From Paraburkholderia humisilvae (GTDB lineage: Bacteria > Pseudomonadota > Gammaproteobacteria > Burkholderiales > Burkholderiaceae), in assembly GCF_902859855.1 (NCBI RefSeq), contig NZ_CADIKH010000001.1:62001-126000 (forward strand): a DNA stretch of 64,000 nt, read 5' to 3'. Numbering within the stretch: the first letter of the stretch is position 1; each line of letters begins with the position of its first letter. The notes below the pieces were generated by a model that worked only from the letters and a program-made list of their open reading frames with translations, ran no database searches and had not been told where the DNA came from. Below are positions 37,822-46,224 of the stretch, piece by piece. Both the position numbers and the translations under genes were made by a program.

Positions 37822-38409
37822 ATGACCGCATTTCTGCTGATCTGGAGCCCGAAAAAGTGGCCTTGGCCCGAACTGCCCGACGTCGCGCGGCGCGTCGCTG
37901 CGGGCGAGGCGGTCACGGATGTCTGGGGTTGCGGCGTCGCGCGCAGCATCCTGCCTGGCGACCGCGTGTTCGTGCATCGCGTCGCGCAGGAACCCAAGGG
38001 CCTGTTTGCCTCCGGCTATGTGACGCGCGCACCGTACGAGGTGCCCGACGCGGCAAGCAAGCGCGGTTATCGGCTATGCATCGACTTCGTTTACGACTGG
38101 CTGGTCGACGCGCATGAGGACGTGATGATCGCGCGCGACGCATTGCGCACGCATCCGTTTTCGGTTCAAACATGGGACGCGCAAAGTTCGGGCACATCGA
38201 TCAAGCCGATCGTGGAAGGGGCGCTCGAAAAACAGTGGAAAGCGTTGACTGGCGTGCGAGCCCGGCCAACGATCTGGGCGGCGCCCGCCGCTAGCGCCAC
38301 GGCGCCGCAGGAACAGGCCCGATCGACGAAAACCGCCGCGCACGCAGCGGCGAAAAAACGTGCGCAATCCGCCGCATCGCCAGCGGCGCGGCAGAAAAAC
38401 AGGCAGTAA
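37822..38409 (+). CDS. EVE/PUA-like domain protein
   Basis: A 195-residue protein. Residues ~1-115 look like the PUA-superfamily EVE-type domain seen at the N terminus of some modified-base-recognising nucleases: FLLIWSPKKWPWPELPDVAR, then WGCGVARSILPGDRVFVHRV and GLFASGYVTRAPYEV. Such domains bind modified bases in DNA or RNA. No nuclease domain is attached; the C-terminal ~55 residues are a low-complexity, alanine- and lysine-rich tail that could bind nucleic acid. It stands directly upstream of hemL in the same direction, 193 bases away. The function is unknown. Confidence 0.65.
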   Translation: MTAFLLIWSPKKWPWPELPDVARRVAAGEAVTDVWGCGVARSILPGDRVFVHRVAQEPKGLFASGYVTRAPYEVPDAASKRGYRLCIDFVYDWLVDAHEDVMIARDALRTHPFSVQTWDAQSSGTSIKPIVEGALEKQWKALTGVRARPTIWAAPAASATAPQEQARSTKTAAHAAAKKRAQSAASPAARQKNRQ

Positions 38410-38602
38410 CGTCCAACTCCGCGGCACCCGGTCACAAACCGACTCGACGCGACTCCGGTACAATTTCACGCAACCACTCAGCCGCCGCGGCCCGCCCACA
38501 GTCGACACGCGCGCCGCCCGCCGGCTCTGATCGCGCCACGAGCGCGTCTTTCGTGCCATCCGGTCATTTTTCGGTCATTTTCTGACTACGCAGGTCCAAG
38601 CC

Positions 38603-39886
38603 ATGTCCAGGAACCAAGCTCTCTTCGAACGCGCGCAACAGACGATTCCCGGCGGCGTCAATTCTCCGGTACGCGCCTTCCGCTCGGTCGGCGGCACGCC
38701 GCGCTTTATCGAGCGCGCGCAAGGCCCTTACTTCTGGGACGCCGACGGCCAGCGCTATATCGACTATATCGGCTCGTGGGGGCCGATGATCCTCGGCCAT
38801 GTGCATCCGGACGTGCTCGACGCGGTGCAGCGAGTGCTGGTCAACGGCTTTTCGTTCGGCGCGCCGACCGAGGCCGAAGTCGAGATCGCCGAGGAAATCT
38901 GCAAGCTGATGCCGTCAATCGAGCAGGTGCGGATGGTGTCGAGCGGCACCGAAGCGACGATGAGCGCGCTGCGCCTTGCGCGCGGCTTCACGAACCGCAG
39001 CCGCATCATCAAGTTCGAAGGCTGCTATCACGGTCACGCGGACAGCCTGCTCGTCAAGGCGGGCTCCGGGCTGCTGACGTTCGGCAATCCGACTTCCGCG
39101 GGCGTGCCGGTCGATATCGCGAAGCACACCACCGTGCTCGAATACAACAACGTCGAGGCGCTCGAAGAAGCGTTCAACGCATTCGGCAATGAAATCGCAT
39201 CGGTCATCGTTGAGCCGGTCGCCGGCAATATGAACCTCGTGCGCGCGACGCCGGCGTTCCTGCAGGCGCTGCGCCGCCTGACCAGCGAATACGGCTCGGT
39301 GCTGATTTTCGACGAAGTGATGTGCGGGTTTCGCGTCGCGCTTGGCGGCGCGCAGCAGGTCTACGGCATCACGCCGGACCTCACGTGTCTCGGCAAGGTG
39401 ATCGGCGGCGGCATGCCCGCGGCCGCGTTTGGCGGACGGCGCGACATCATGGCCCATCTCGCGCCGCTCGGCGGCGTCTACCAGGCGGGCACGTTGTCGG
39501 GTAATCCGATCGCGGTTGCCGCCGGGCTGAAAACGCTGCAACTGATCCAGGCGCCGGGTTTCTACGATCAGCTCGCGCGGCAAACCGCGCGTCTCGTCAG
39601 CGGCCTGACCGAAGCGGCGCACGCCGCCAAGGTGCCGTTCGCGGCCGATTCGATCGGCGGGATGTTCGGCCTGTATTTCACGGACGCGATTCCGCGCAGC
39701 TTCGCCGATATCTCGCACTGCGATGTGCCGCGCTTTAATGCGTTCTTTCATAAGATGCTCGATGCGGGCGTGTACTTCGCGCCGTCCGCGTACGAGGCGG
39801 GTTTCGTGTCGAGCGCGCACGACGATGCGGTGATTGACACGACGGTCGATCTCGCCCGTCAGGCATTTGCGGCGTTGCACGCGTAA
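38603..39886 (+). CDS. hemL: Glutamate-1-semialdehyde 2,1-aminomutase
   Basis: A 427-residue PLP enzyme converting glutamate-1-semialdehyde to 5-aminolevulinate in the C5 haem pathway. The start ([20 protein letters not shown]) and motifs are canonical: [58 protein letters not shown], and the PLP lysine in [34 protein letters not shown] follows. It precedes ribD, a gene order shared with other Burkholderia-group chromosomes. Confidence 0.97.
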   Translation: MSRNQALFERAQQTIPGGVNSPVRAFRSVGGTPRFIERAQGPYFWDADGQRYIDYIGSWGPMILGHVHPDVLDAVQRVLVNGFSFGAPTEAEVEIAEEICKLMPSIEQVRMVSSGTEATMSALRLARGFTNRSRIIKFEGCYHGHADSLLVKAGSGLLTFGNPTSAGVPVDIAKHTTVLEYNNVEALEEAFNAFGNEIASVIVEPVAGNMNLVRATPAFLQALRRLTSEYGSVLIFDEVMCGFRVALGGAQQVYGITPDLTCLGKVIGGGMPAAAFGGRRDIMAHLAPLGGVYQAGTLSGNPIAVAAGLKTLQLIQAPGFYDQLARQTARLVSGLTEAAHAAKVPFAADSIGGMFGLYFTDAIPRSFADISHCDVPRFNAFFHKMLDAGVYFAPSAYEAGFVSSAHDDAVIDTTVDLARQAFAALHA

Positions 39887-40021
39887 CCAGCGAGTAAGGA
39901 AGCGCCGCGCTGCTGCGGAAGACCTTAACGTATCAACCTGGCAAGCGAATCGATCACAGCGGCCCAGGCTTCACGTGCTTTTACGTTGTCAAAGAGCCGC
40001 CCAGGCACGAACAGGACACCG

Positions 40022-41143
40022 ATGTTCTCGCAAACCGATTTCGTTCATATGGAACGCGCGCTCGTTCTCGCGGCGCGCGGCATGTACACGACCGACCCGA
40101 ACCCGCGGGTCGGCTGTGTGATCGTCAAGGATGGTGAAGTGATCGGCGAAGGCTTTACGCAGCCCGCCGGTCAGGACCACGCGGAAATCCGCGCGCTGAA
40201 GGATGCGCGAGCGCGCGGTCACGAGCTGCGGGGTGCGACCGTCTACGTGACGCTTGAACCGTGCAGTCATTTCGGCCGCACGCCGCCGTGCGCGAATGCG
40301 CTGATCGAAGCGAAAGTCGGGCGCGTGGTCGCGGCCATGGAAGACCCGAATCCGTTGGTGTCGGGGCGCGGTCTGTCGATGTTGCGCGACGCGGGCATCG
40401 AAGTGCGATGCGAACTGCTCGCGAATGAAGCGCGCGAGATGAATATCGGCTTTGTGTCACGGATGACGCGCAAGCGTCCCTGGGTACGGATGAAGGTGGC
40501 GGCATCGCTCGACGGCCGCACCGGCTTGCCGTCTGGCGAGAGCCAATGGATTACCGGCGAAGCGGCGCGCGCGGACGGCCATGCGTGGCGTGCGCGCGCG
40601 TCGGCCATTCTCACTGGCATCGGTACGATCCGCGAAGATAACCCGCATATGACCGTGCGCGCCGTCGAGACGCCGCGCCAGCCGAAACGTGTGCTGATCG
40701 ATAGCCGGCTCGACGTGCCGCCGGAAGCGCACATTCTTGCCGGTGCGCCGACTCTGATTTTCTGCGGCAATCTCGATGAACAGCTGGAACAGCGCGCTAT
40801 CGCGTTGCGCGACCGCGGCGCGGAAATCGTGCCGCTCGTCAATGAGAACGGTAAGGTTGATCTGCCGCGCGTGCTAATCGAACTCGCTGAACGCGGCGTG
40901 AACGAACTGCACGTCGAAGCGGGTTACAAACTGAACGGCTCGCTGCTGCGCGAAGGGTGTGTTGATGAATTGCTGGTTTATCTTGCGCCTAGTCTGCTTG
41001 GTTCAGATTCGATGAGCATGTTTAACCTTGTTGCGCCTGCGTCGCTTGATGAGCGCTTGCATCTCGAGTATCAATCGGTTGACCGGATCGGCAGCGACAT
41101 TCGCATTCTGGCGCGGCTCGTTCCGCCTCTGCCCTTGCACTGA
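40022..41143 (+). CDS. ribD: Bifunctional diaminohydroxyphosphoribosylaminopyrimidine deaminase / reductase
   Basis: A 373-residue riboflavin-pathway enzyme. The N-terminal zinc deaminase (about 1-145) shows TDPNPRVGCVIVKDGEVIGE, the catalytic HAEIRAL and the zinc ligands in LEPCSHFGRTPPCANAL. The C-terminal reductase (about 150-370) has VRMKVAASLDGRTGLPSGES and AILTGIGTIREDNPHMTVR. The ATG at 40022 begins one short stretch before the deaminase fold; an in-frame ATG at 39986 would add 12 residues. The stop lies 16 bases before ribE, so both are in one operon. Confidence 0.96.
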   Translation: MFSQTDFVHMERALVLAARGMYTTDPNPRVGCVIVKDGEVIGEGFTQPAGQDHAEIRALKDARARGHELRGATVYVTLEPCSHFGRTPPCANALIEAKVGRVVAAMEDPNPLVSGRGLSMLRDAGIEVRCELLANEAREMNIGFVSRMTRKRPWVRMKVAASLDGRTGLPSGESQWITGEAARADGHAWRARASAILTGIGTIREDNPHMTVRAVETPRQPKRVLIDSRLDVPPEAHILAGAPTLIFCGNLDEQLEQRAIALRDRGAEIVPLVNENGKVDLPRVLIELAERGVNELHVEAGYKLNGSLLREGCVDELLVYLAPSLLGSDSMSMFNLVAPASLDERLHLEYQSVDRIGSDIRILARLVPPLPLH

Positions 41144-41159
41144 ACAGGACATTGCAACG

Positions 41160-41771
41160 ATGTTTACAGGAATCGTCGCGGCCGTTGGCCGTATCGCATC
41201 GATCAAGCCGCTTGGCAGCGAACCGGAAGCGGGCGTGCGTTTGACTGTCGAGGCCGGCGCGCTGGATCTCGAGGACGTGCAGCTCGGCGACAGCATCGCG
41301 ATCCAGGGCGCGTGTATGACGGTGATCGGGAAGACCGGTCATTCGTTTGATGTCGACGTGTCGCGGGAAAGTTTGAATCTCACGGTTGGGCTAGCGCAGA
41401 CGGGCGATGTGAATCTGGAGAAAGCGTTGCGCGCGCATGACCGGCTTGGCGGGCATATCGTGTCCGGGCATGTCGATGGGCTGGGGACGGTGACGCGGTT
41501 TGCGCCGGTTGGGGAATCACATGAGCTGCGGGTGCTTGCGCCGAAGGAGATCGGACGTTATCTCGCGTATAAGGGGTCGATTACGGTGAATGGGGTGAGC
41601 CTAACCGTGAATTCGGTCGACGATCGTGATGATGGTTGTGAGTTTTCGATCAATCTGATTCCGCATACGCTGCAGGTGACGACGCTTAGGCATCTGAAAG
41701 AAGGGGCGAAGGTGAATCTGGAGATTGATCTGATTGCGCGGTATGTGGAGAGGATGCTGGGGGCGTCTTAG
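41160..41771 (+). CDS. ribE: Riboflavin synthase alpha chain
   Basis: A 203-residue enzyme that dismutates two lumazine molecules to riboflavin. It is made of two homologous barrels, each with a lumazine site: MFTGIVAAVGRIASI, then GDSIAIQGACMTVIG in the first; GGHIVSGHVDGLGTV and YKGSITVNGVSLTVN in the second. The ATG at 41160 gives the canonical MFTGI start. Codon use becomes AT-richer toward the end. The riboflavin genes that normally follow (ribBA, ribH) do not follow here. Confidence 0.96.
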   Translation: MFTGIVAAVGRIASIKPLGSEPEAGVRLTVEAGALDLEDVQLGDSIAIQGACMTVIGKTGHSFDVDVSRESLNLTVGLAQTGDVNLEKALRAHDRLGGHIVSGHVDGLGTVTRFAPVGESHELRVLAPKEIGRYLAYKGSITVNGVSLTVNSVDDRDDGCEFSINLIPHTLQVTTLRHLKEGAKVNLEIDLIARYVERMLGAS

Positions 41772-42026
41772 GATGGCTATAAAACGCTGAATTGATTCGC
41801 TTTTTCCAGAAATTTCAATTTGCTGTCGTCGCAATTGAAAGTCACTCCGTCTACGATTTCGTGACGGTACTTCTGGCACACAGCTCTTTTTCGTAAGCAC
41901 AACGGATGGCTGAAAGAAAAAGCGACCCATCCGGCCGTACGCGGCCAGAAGCGCCGTTCGCCCGTCCAGTTCAGGCGACTGCCAAGCGTCGGCGTCTCAA
42001 CTGAAAACGGCCGAATGAATCGCTGT
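41772..42026. other. Intergenic region at a probable synteny break
   Basis: These 255 bases between ribE and the convergent VOC gene hold no supported gene. No FMN riboswitch-like structure or ribBA start was recognised. Confidence 0.4.
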
Positions 42027-42560
42027 TCAGTTAAGCGTGCCTGGCGTCGGCGATGCGTACTTGTTATGTTGCCACCGATCGACTATTCCACGGGCTTCAA
42101 GTAAGCCACGCTCAATGCTTTTCTCGTCACTTTTCACTCGGGTCGTTAACTCGATGACATAACCGTTAGGATCGCGCAGGTAGATCGATTGGATAGTCCC
42201 ATGATCCGATGGGCCGCGCACTTCGACGCCAGCGGCGACCGCTTTCTCCTTGTAGGTCATCATGGTCAGCACATCGGGCAATTCCAGTGCGATGTGCAGA
42301 TCGAAATCCGACTTGGGTTCAAACATACCCTCACGCTCATCCCCTATGACTTCGAAAAACGCGAGAAATGAATGATCACCCATTTCGAAAAAAGTATGCA
42401 ATGCCTTGATTGGACGACCGGTCTTGGTCGCACTGAGTTCCAGTGCGCTCGCCAGTCGAAGCCCGAGCAGCCCCTCATAGAATCGCCGAGTTTCTTCTGA
42501 ATCCCTGCATCGATAAGCGTTGTGATGCAAACCTTTAATATCAGGTGAATAGTCAGTCAT
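42027..42560 (-). CDS. VOC-family (glyoxalase/extradiol dioxygenase fold) protein
   Basis: A 177-residue metalloenzyme-fold protein. The first beta-alpha-beta module has the metal histidine in IKGLHHNAYRCRDSEETRRF, with YEGLLGLRLASALE. The second has FDLHIALELPDVL and YLRDPNGYVIELTTRV, where the DPNGYVIEL motif supplies the glutamate ligand. The ATG at 42560 starts just before the first module. It is the last gene of a possible lysE-racemase-VOC group on the minus strand. The reaction is unknown. Confidence 0.9.
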   Translation of the reverse strand: MTDYSPDIKGLHHNAYRCRDSEETRRFYEGLLGLRLASALELSATKTGRPIKALHTFFEMGDHSFLAFFEVIGDEREGMFEPKSDFDLHIALELPDVLTMMTYKEKAVAAGVEVRGPSDHGTIQSIYLRDPNGYVIELTTRVKSDEKSIERGLLEARGIVDRWQHNKYASPTPGTLN

Positions 42561-42791
42561 ATGTGCTCTTATGTAAGGGAGAGCCGTGTTGCACTGCTCT
42601 GGGGAATGAGCGAAGCGTTTGCGCGAGCGATCATCTCGTTGCACGAAGCAGCCGATCATCATGGGTCGTCGCGACATGTTTGACATCTGTGTCATGAATT
42701 AGGGTAAACTAGAGTAATTGGACACTACTGTCAATATTAAATCTCTTCGATTCCTCGTCCGTTCAAGCGTCATCTGGCGCGGATCCACACC
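42561..42791. promoter_or_regulatory. Upstream region of the VOC gene with a short inverted repeat
   Basis: TGACATCTGTGTCA (an inverted repeat of TGACA) lies near 42680-42695, just upstream of a TAGTTTACCCTAATTC stretch on the minus strand. It could be a regulator site controlling the VOC gene, but no known consensus was matched. Confidence 0.35.
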
Positions 42792-43475
42792 CTATCGAGG
42801 CAAGCCAAAGTCCATCGCGACGCGCGCGATTGCGTCAGCGTGGATGATCGCGCTGTCGACCGTCGGATAGCCCGGATCCTCACCGCCGAATGCGAGCGAC
42901 AAGTCCGTGCCTCCGAGGACAACCACTTCCGCGCCCTTATCCCGACACAGCTTTCGACCTGCCTCGTACAAATAGTCGCGCTGTCCGGGCGTCGCGAATC
43001 CCGCGACCGCTATCGCGACGTAACAACCATGGATACGGTCGATTTCGTCGGGATCGACAGTCACGACCTCGGCCTCGGATACGCCGTAGAGACGAGAGCC
43101 CATCACGGCCCGCGTTCCGAGAACGCCAACTCGAGATAAACCTCTCTCGGCAAAATAGGCGTCCAGAACCGGAATGGCGTTGATGAGCGGCAAGCTGGAG
43201 ATGGCTGCCAGATCCTTGATGCAGAAGTGCGCCCCCATTGATGTAAGAGCCACCGCTTCACACCCCCCTGCGCGAAGCTGATCGATGTACCTCGCGAAGC
43301 TGACCGCTTGCTCGATCGCACAACCTGCTTCCAGATTCGCGATCAGTTCAGTGGAGTCGCCGTGAACGATAGTCAGAGAAAGCCGTCGCCTTGCGTCGGC
43401 GTGCAGGCGCACCAGCCTTCGATAATAGACCTCGGTCGCCGCGGGTCCGATGCCGCCGATCAGTCCGATGTGCAT
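42792..43475 (-). CDS. Aspartate/glutamate racemase family protein
   Basis: A 227-residue two-domain enzyme of the cofactor-independent racemase superfamily. It opens MHIGLIGGIGPAATEVYYRR. The first catalytic position, normally cysteine, lies in EAVALTSMGAHFCIKDLAAI, where the usual C/T-N segment is altered: TSMGAHF replaces the common CNTAH-type loop. The second reads GAEVVVLGGTDLSLAFGGED, where G-C-T-E is expected but G-G-T-D is present. Both catalytic cysteines therefore appear absent, so it may not be a conventional racemase. The ATG at 43475 follows an AAGGA element. It is transcribed with lysE and the VOC gene. Confidence 0.82.
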   Translation of the reverse strand: MHIGLIGGIGPAATEVYYRRLVRLHADARRRLSLTIVHGDSTELIANLEAGCAIEQAVSFARYIDQLRAGGCEAVALTSMGAHFCIKDLAAISSLPLINAIPVLDAYFAERGLSRVGVLGTRAVMGSRLYGVSEAEVVTVDPDEIDRIHGCYVAIAVAGFATPGQRDYLYEAGRKLCRDKGAEVVVLGGTDLSLAFGGEDPGYPTVDSAIIHADAIARVAMDFGLPR

Positions 43476-43784
43476 TGCCTGTATCCTTTGAGTGCCCGGT
43501 TGAAAGAAGTCTTGACTGGACGCCAGTTGGTTGCAGATACGCAAGCATGGGGTGTACCCCAGCAACATGAAAAAGCACCCGACGTTCCGTGCAGGCGGAA
43601 GTGTGTCGGGTGAACCTAAATATGCGTTGTTTGCAAAAAAACATCATCCGCCCGGAATCGAAATCACTCTTTTCCTCAAGGAGGCAAATAGTGCGGACTA
43701 TGAAGTTCACGGACAATGGCTACGCTCCTCTGCGCGAGCAGCGTCGTTGTGTTATTTCGCAGTATGGTGGCCCTCAAAACATCT
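43476..43784. other. Intergenic region between lysE-type and racemase-like genes
   Basis: These 309 bases contain no supported gene. They may hold an internal promoter for the racemase-like gene. Confidence 0.4.
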
Positions 43785-44417
43785 TCATTTCCGGCTCTCA
43801 ACAGCAAGCCGAAATGCCAATCCGGTGAACACCGATCCAAGCAGATATCGGGGAATTCGCGACCGGCGGCGATGACTCGACCACCGCTCACCCAGTCGAT
43901 CTGCCAGCAGAATGACGATCCCATTCACAATCAAGCCGATAAAGTTGAGGACGGTTGCGAGCGTCAAGATCTGAAGGGCAACCGACCCGTCCTGGGGGCG
44001 CACAAACTGCGGGAACAGTGCAAGGACGAACAGCGCCATCTTCGGATTGAGCAGATTGGTTAGCAGCCCCTGTCTGAAGATCTTTTGAGCAGCAAGCCGA
44101 GCTTCGCCCGGTGCCGGTGCCGTCGGAAGCGAAGCCGTGCGAATGGTCTTCCACGCGAGATAGAGCAGATAGGTAGCGCCAGCAAACCGCACTACATCGT
44201 AGGCAAGGGGAACGGCGAGAAACAATCGGGCAAGGCCAAATGCGGCCGCGATTGCATGGCAGTACGTTCCCACCAGTATTCCGGCTAGCGATGCAAAGCC
44301 GGCAGAGCGTCCCTGGGCCATGCTCCTTGACGCTATGAGCAGCATATCCGGGCCGGGCGTCATCGTTAACGCGAGACAAGCCGCGCAGAAGAGTCCGAGG
44401 GTGGCAAGACTAAGCAT
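43785..44417 (-). CDS. LysE/RhtB-family amino-acid exporter
   Basis: A 210-residue inner-membrane exporter with six predicted helices. The N-terminal family motif is present (ALTMTPGPDMLLIASRSMAQ, then GRSAGFASLAGILVGTYCHA), as is the conserved LLTNLLNPKMALFVLALFPQF. It probably exports an amino acid or small metabolite. The segment 44018-44129 and its upstream region (44421 to about 44541) recur at 61416-61640 with the intervening 291 bases deleted. Confidence 0.93.
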   Translation of the reverse strand: MLSLATLGLFCAACLALTMTPGPDMLLIASRSMAQGRSAGFASLAGILVGTYCHAIAAAFGLARLFLAVPLAYDVVRFAGATYLLYLAWKTIRTASLPTAPAPGEARLAAQKIFRQGLLTNLLNPKMALFVLALFPQFVRPQDGSVALQILTLATVLNFIGLIVNGIVILLADRLGERWSSHRRRSRIPRYLLGSVFTGLAFRLAVESRK

Positions 44418-44818
44418 GAGGCGTCCCCTTTGTGTGGCACAAAAGGGATCTCAGTTTAATGAGCGCGCTCTATAGGGTCAATCTCGAACGACGGCGTCCG
44501 GTCGTGCCGCAGATCATCGGCCAGCGAACCATACCCAGCCAGCATGGGTATCGGGCGTCGGTGTTCTCGGGGGGCCTGCTGTGAGCATTCCAGGCGAGGC
44601 GAACCGCTGTCTGGTTCCTGCGCCGACCTATCTGCATCGTCTTCGTAGCCAGCGCCGTATGCGAGACGGGCGCCTCGGACCTCGAGGAAGCCACGGGAGA
44701 CAGGGGAAACAAAGAAAGAGCCTCATGGATACTCTCGATTCAAAAAATGCAGGTTGTCCTTTTAAAGGAGAGCTGACGATAGCCGAGCCATTACGTGCTG
44801 AGTTTGCAGCGTTCGTCG
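44418..44818. other. Upstream region of the LysE-type gene
   Basis: This region contains the promoter side of the exporter gene, the segment duplicated near 61.6 kb. A plus-strand frame from ATG 44725 (52 codons, MDTLDSKNAGCPFKGELTIA) has only a weak ribosome site and may be a truncated gene start. No firm gene call is possible. Confidence 0.35.
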
Positions 44819-45056
44819 TCAGCTGGTGGATGGATAACGCACGCATGGTGGCAATAGCGAAAACCCGGCGAGCGTCACGCTGATCTGTTGGAACAGCTCG
44901 GTTGCGAGCGTTAGCCGGTTGACATAGCGCGTTAATGTCTGGCCCTCGGCTCTAACAAGTCGTGTGAGCTGTGAACCAGACACCTGAACGGCTGCCGCAA
45001 TCAATGCCACGTCAAGTTTCGGATTGCGGAGATTTTGGGGCTTGCCTTTGCGCGGC
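44819..45056 (-). pseudogene. Fragment of an AraC-family regulator gene
   Basis: A minus-strand frame reads like the first half of an AraC HTH domain: LRNPKLDVALIAAAVQVSGS, then QLTRLVRAEGQTLTRYVNRL. It then degenerates (SLLPPCVRYPSTS) where the second helix-turn-helix should be. There is no sensor domain, start codon or second HTH. It directly abuts the 3-prime end of the depolymerase gene. This is a decayed remnant. Confidence 0.65.
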
Positions 45057-45058
45057 GT

Positions 45059-46126
45059 TTAGCGCGCCGGATCGGAAAGGCGCTTGACCATGCGCATCAC
45101 CGCGGCAATCTGCGGTGCGCTTTTCGAATAGAAGTCGGGCTTCTGTGGATCAGGGCTTGTGTAGCCCCAGAAATCCCAACAGCCGAGCGGATTCTTCGTC
45201 GACATTGCCACCTGCGGATAAAGAATGATGATGTGATTGCTCTCCGCGATTTCGTTGTAGCCGGCGCTCTGCGCATAGAGATCGCCGATCTTCTGCGCGT
45301 TCTGGAGGCAGCCGTGAAACGCCACGTGAATGCGGCACGCGCTACCGGGCCGCGCGCAGGCGGTCGGCACATAGACGTAACCGGTTGGACGCAGCGACGC
45401 CTTGTCGTCGGGATCGAACGGGCGCTGATCGAAACTCAGCAGGTTGGTGCTGGGCGAAACCGCCGGCGCGTTCAACGTACCGTAAATCCAGCGCAGGATG
45501 TCTTGCGATTGTTCGAAGCCGCAATTGTTGATGAACGGCGGCTGCGATAGCGCGCATGGCGTATTCGCACTGTTATCCGTGATGAGTCCATGACCCGCTG
45601 CCACGTTGTCGATATACCGGACGTGGTCGTCGGGCGTGCCGGCGAGCTTGTAGAAGAGCGGCACCTGCGCGACCACACGCGTCGTCACGACAGGATCCTG
45701 GGTGCCGCTAAAAACATAGATGCGCTGCGAGGCAACTCCGCTCACATCGTCGATGCGCTGCTCGCCTGCGAACTTGCGCGCCGCCGCCAGTGCGTCTTGT
45801 GCGCGCGGCCCGGTATTGCCGGTCGGATTCATGCAGTGGGTCTGCGCGGCGCTCGCGGGATTCGCAAGCGGGAACAGGCCCGCGCAATAGAACGGACCGC
45901 CTGCGACGATGCCGGCGCCCACGAGATGCTTCGACCACGCGACGTCGAACTGCGCGGCCATGAACGCGCCCGAAGACAACCCGGAAACCGAGGTATGCGT
46001 CGCGTCCGCGCCATAGCCGCGCAGCGGCGCCGCATGCAGCGCGCCGGCTGCAACAATGCCGACGGTCACGAACATCGCGCGAGCGAGATGCCGGCAAACG
46101 GTGCGGCTCAATCTCCATCCATTCAT
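45059..46126 (-). CDS. Secreted PHA/PHB depolymerase-like esterase
   Basis: A 355-residue protein with a signal peptide (MNGWRLSRTVCRHLARAMFV, cleavage near ALHAAPL). The alpha/beta-hydrolase core has the lipase-type nucleophile TSVSGLSSGAFMAAQFDV. Next come RIYVFSGTQDPVV (acid side) and RIHVAFHGCLQNAQKIGDLY, the oxyanion/histidine region typical of extracellular poly(hydroxyalkanoate) depolymerases. Several cysteines suit an exported protein. The ATG at 46126 has a GGAG ribosome site; upstream in-frame starts lack a signal peptide at the right place. It probably hydrolyses short-chain PHA or related polyesters. Confidence 0.85.
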   Translation of the reverse strand: MNGWRLSRTVCRHLARAMFVTVGIVAAGALHAAPLRGYGADATHTSVSGLSSGAFMAAQFDVAWSKHLVGAGIVAGGPFYCAGLFPLANPASAAQTHCMNPTGNTGPRAQDALAAARKFAGEQRIDDVSGVASQRIYVFSGTQDPVVTTRVVAQVPLFYKLAGTPDDHVRYIDNVAAGHGLITDNSANTPCALSQPPFINNCGFEQSQDILRWIYGTLNAPAVSPSTNLLSFDQRPFDPDDKASLRPTGYVYVPTACARPGSACRIHVAFHGCLQNAQKIGDLYAQSAGYNEIAESNHIIILYPQVAMSTKNPLGCWDFWGYTSPDPQKPDFYSKSAPQIAAVMRMVKRLSDPAR

Positions 46127-46224
46127 CGCATTCTCCACGATCACGCCGGTGAGGTATTCGCATCGGCACGGGCTATGCTCTGCTCGTTCGTGACACGCGA
46201 GGACGTCAGGCAAACGAAGCAAAA

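Noticed and set aside
41772..42026. FMN riboswitch after ribE
   Set aside because: The conserved helices of the RFN element could not be found and no ribBA gene follows.
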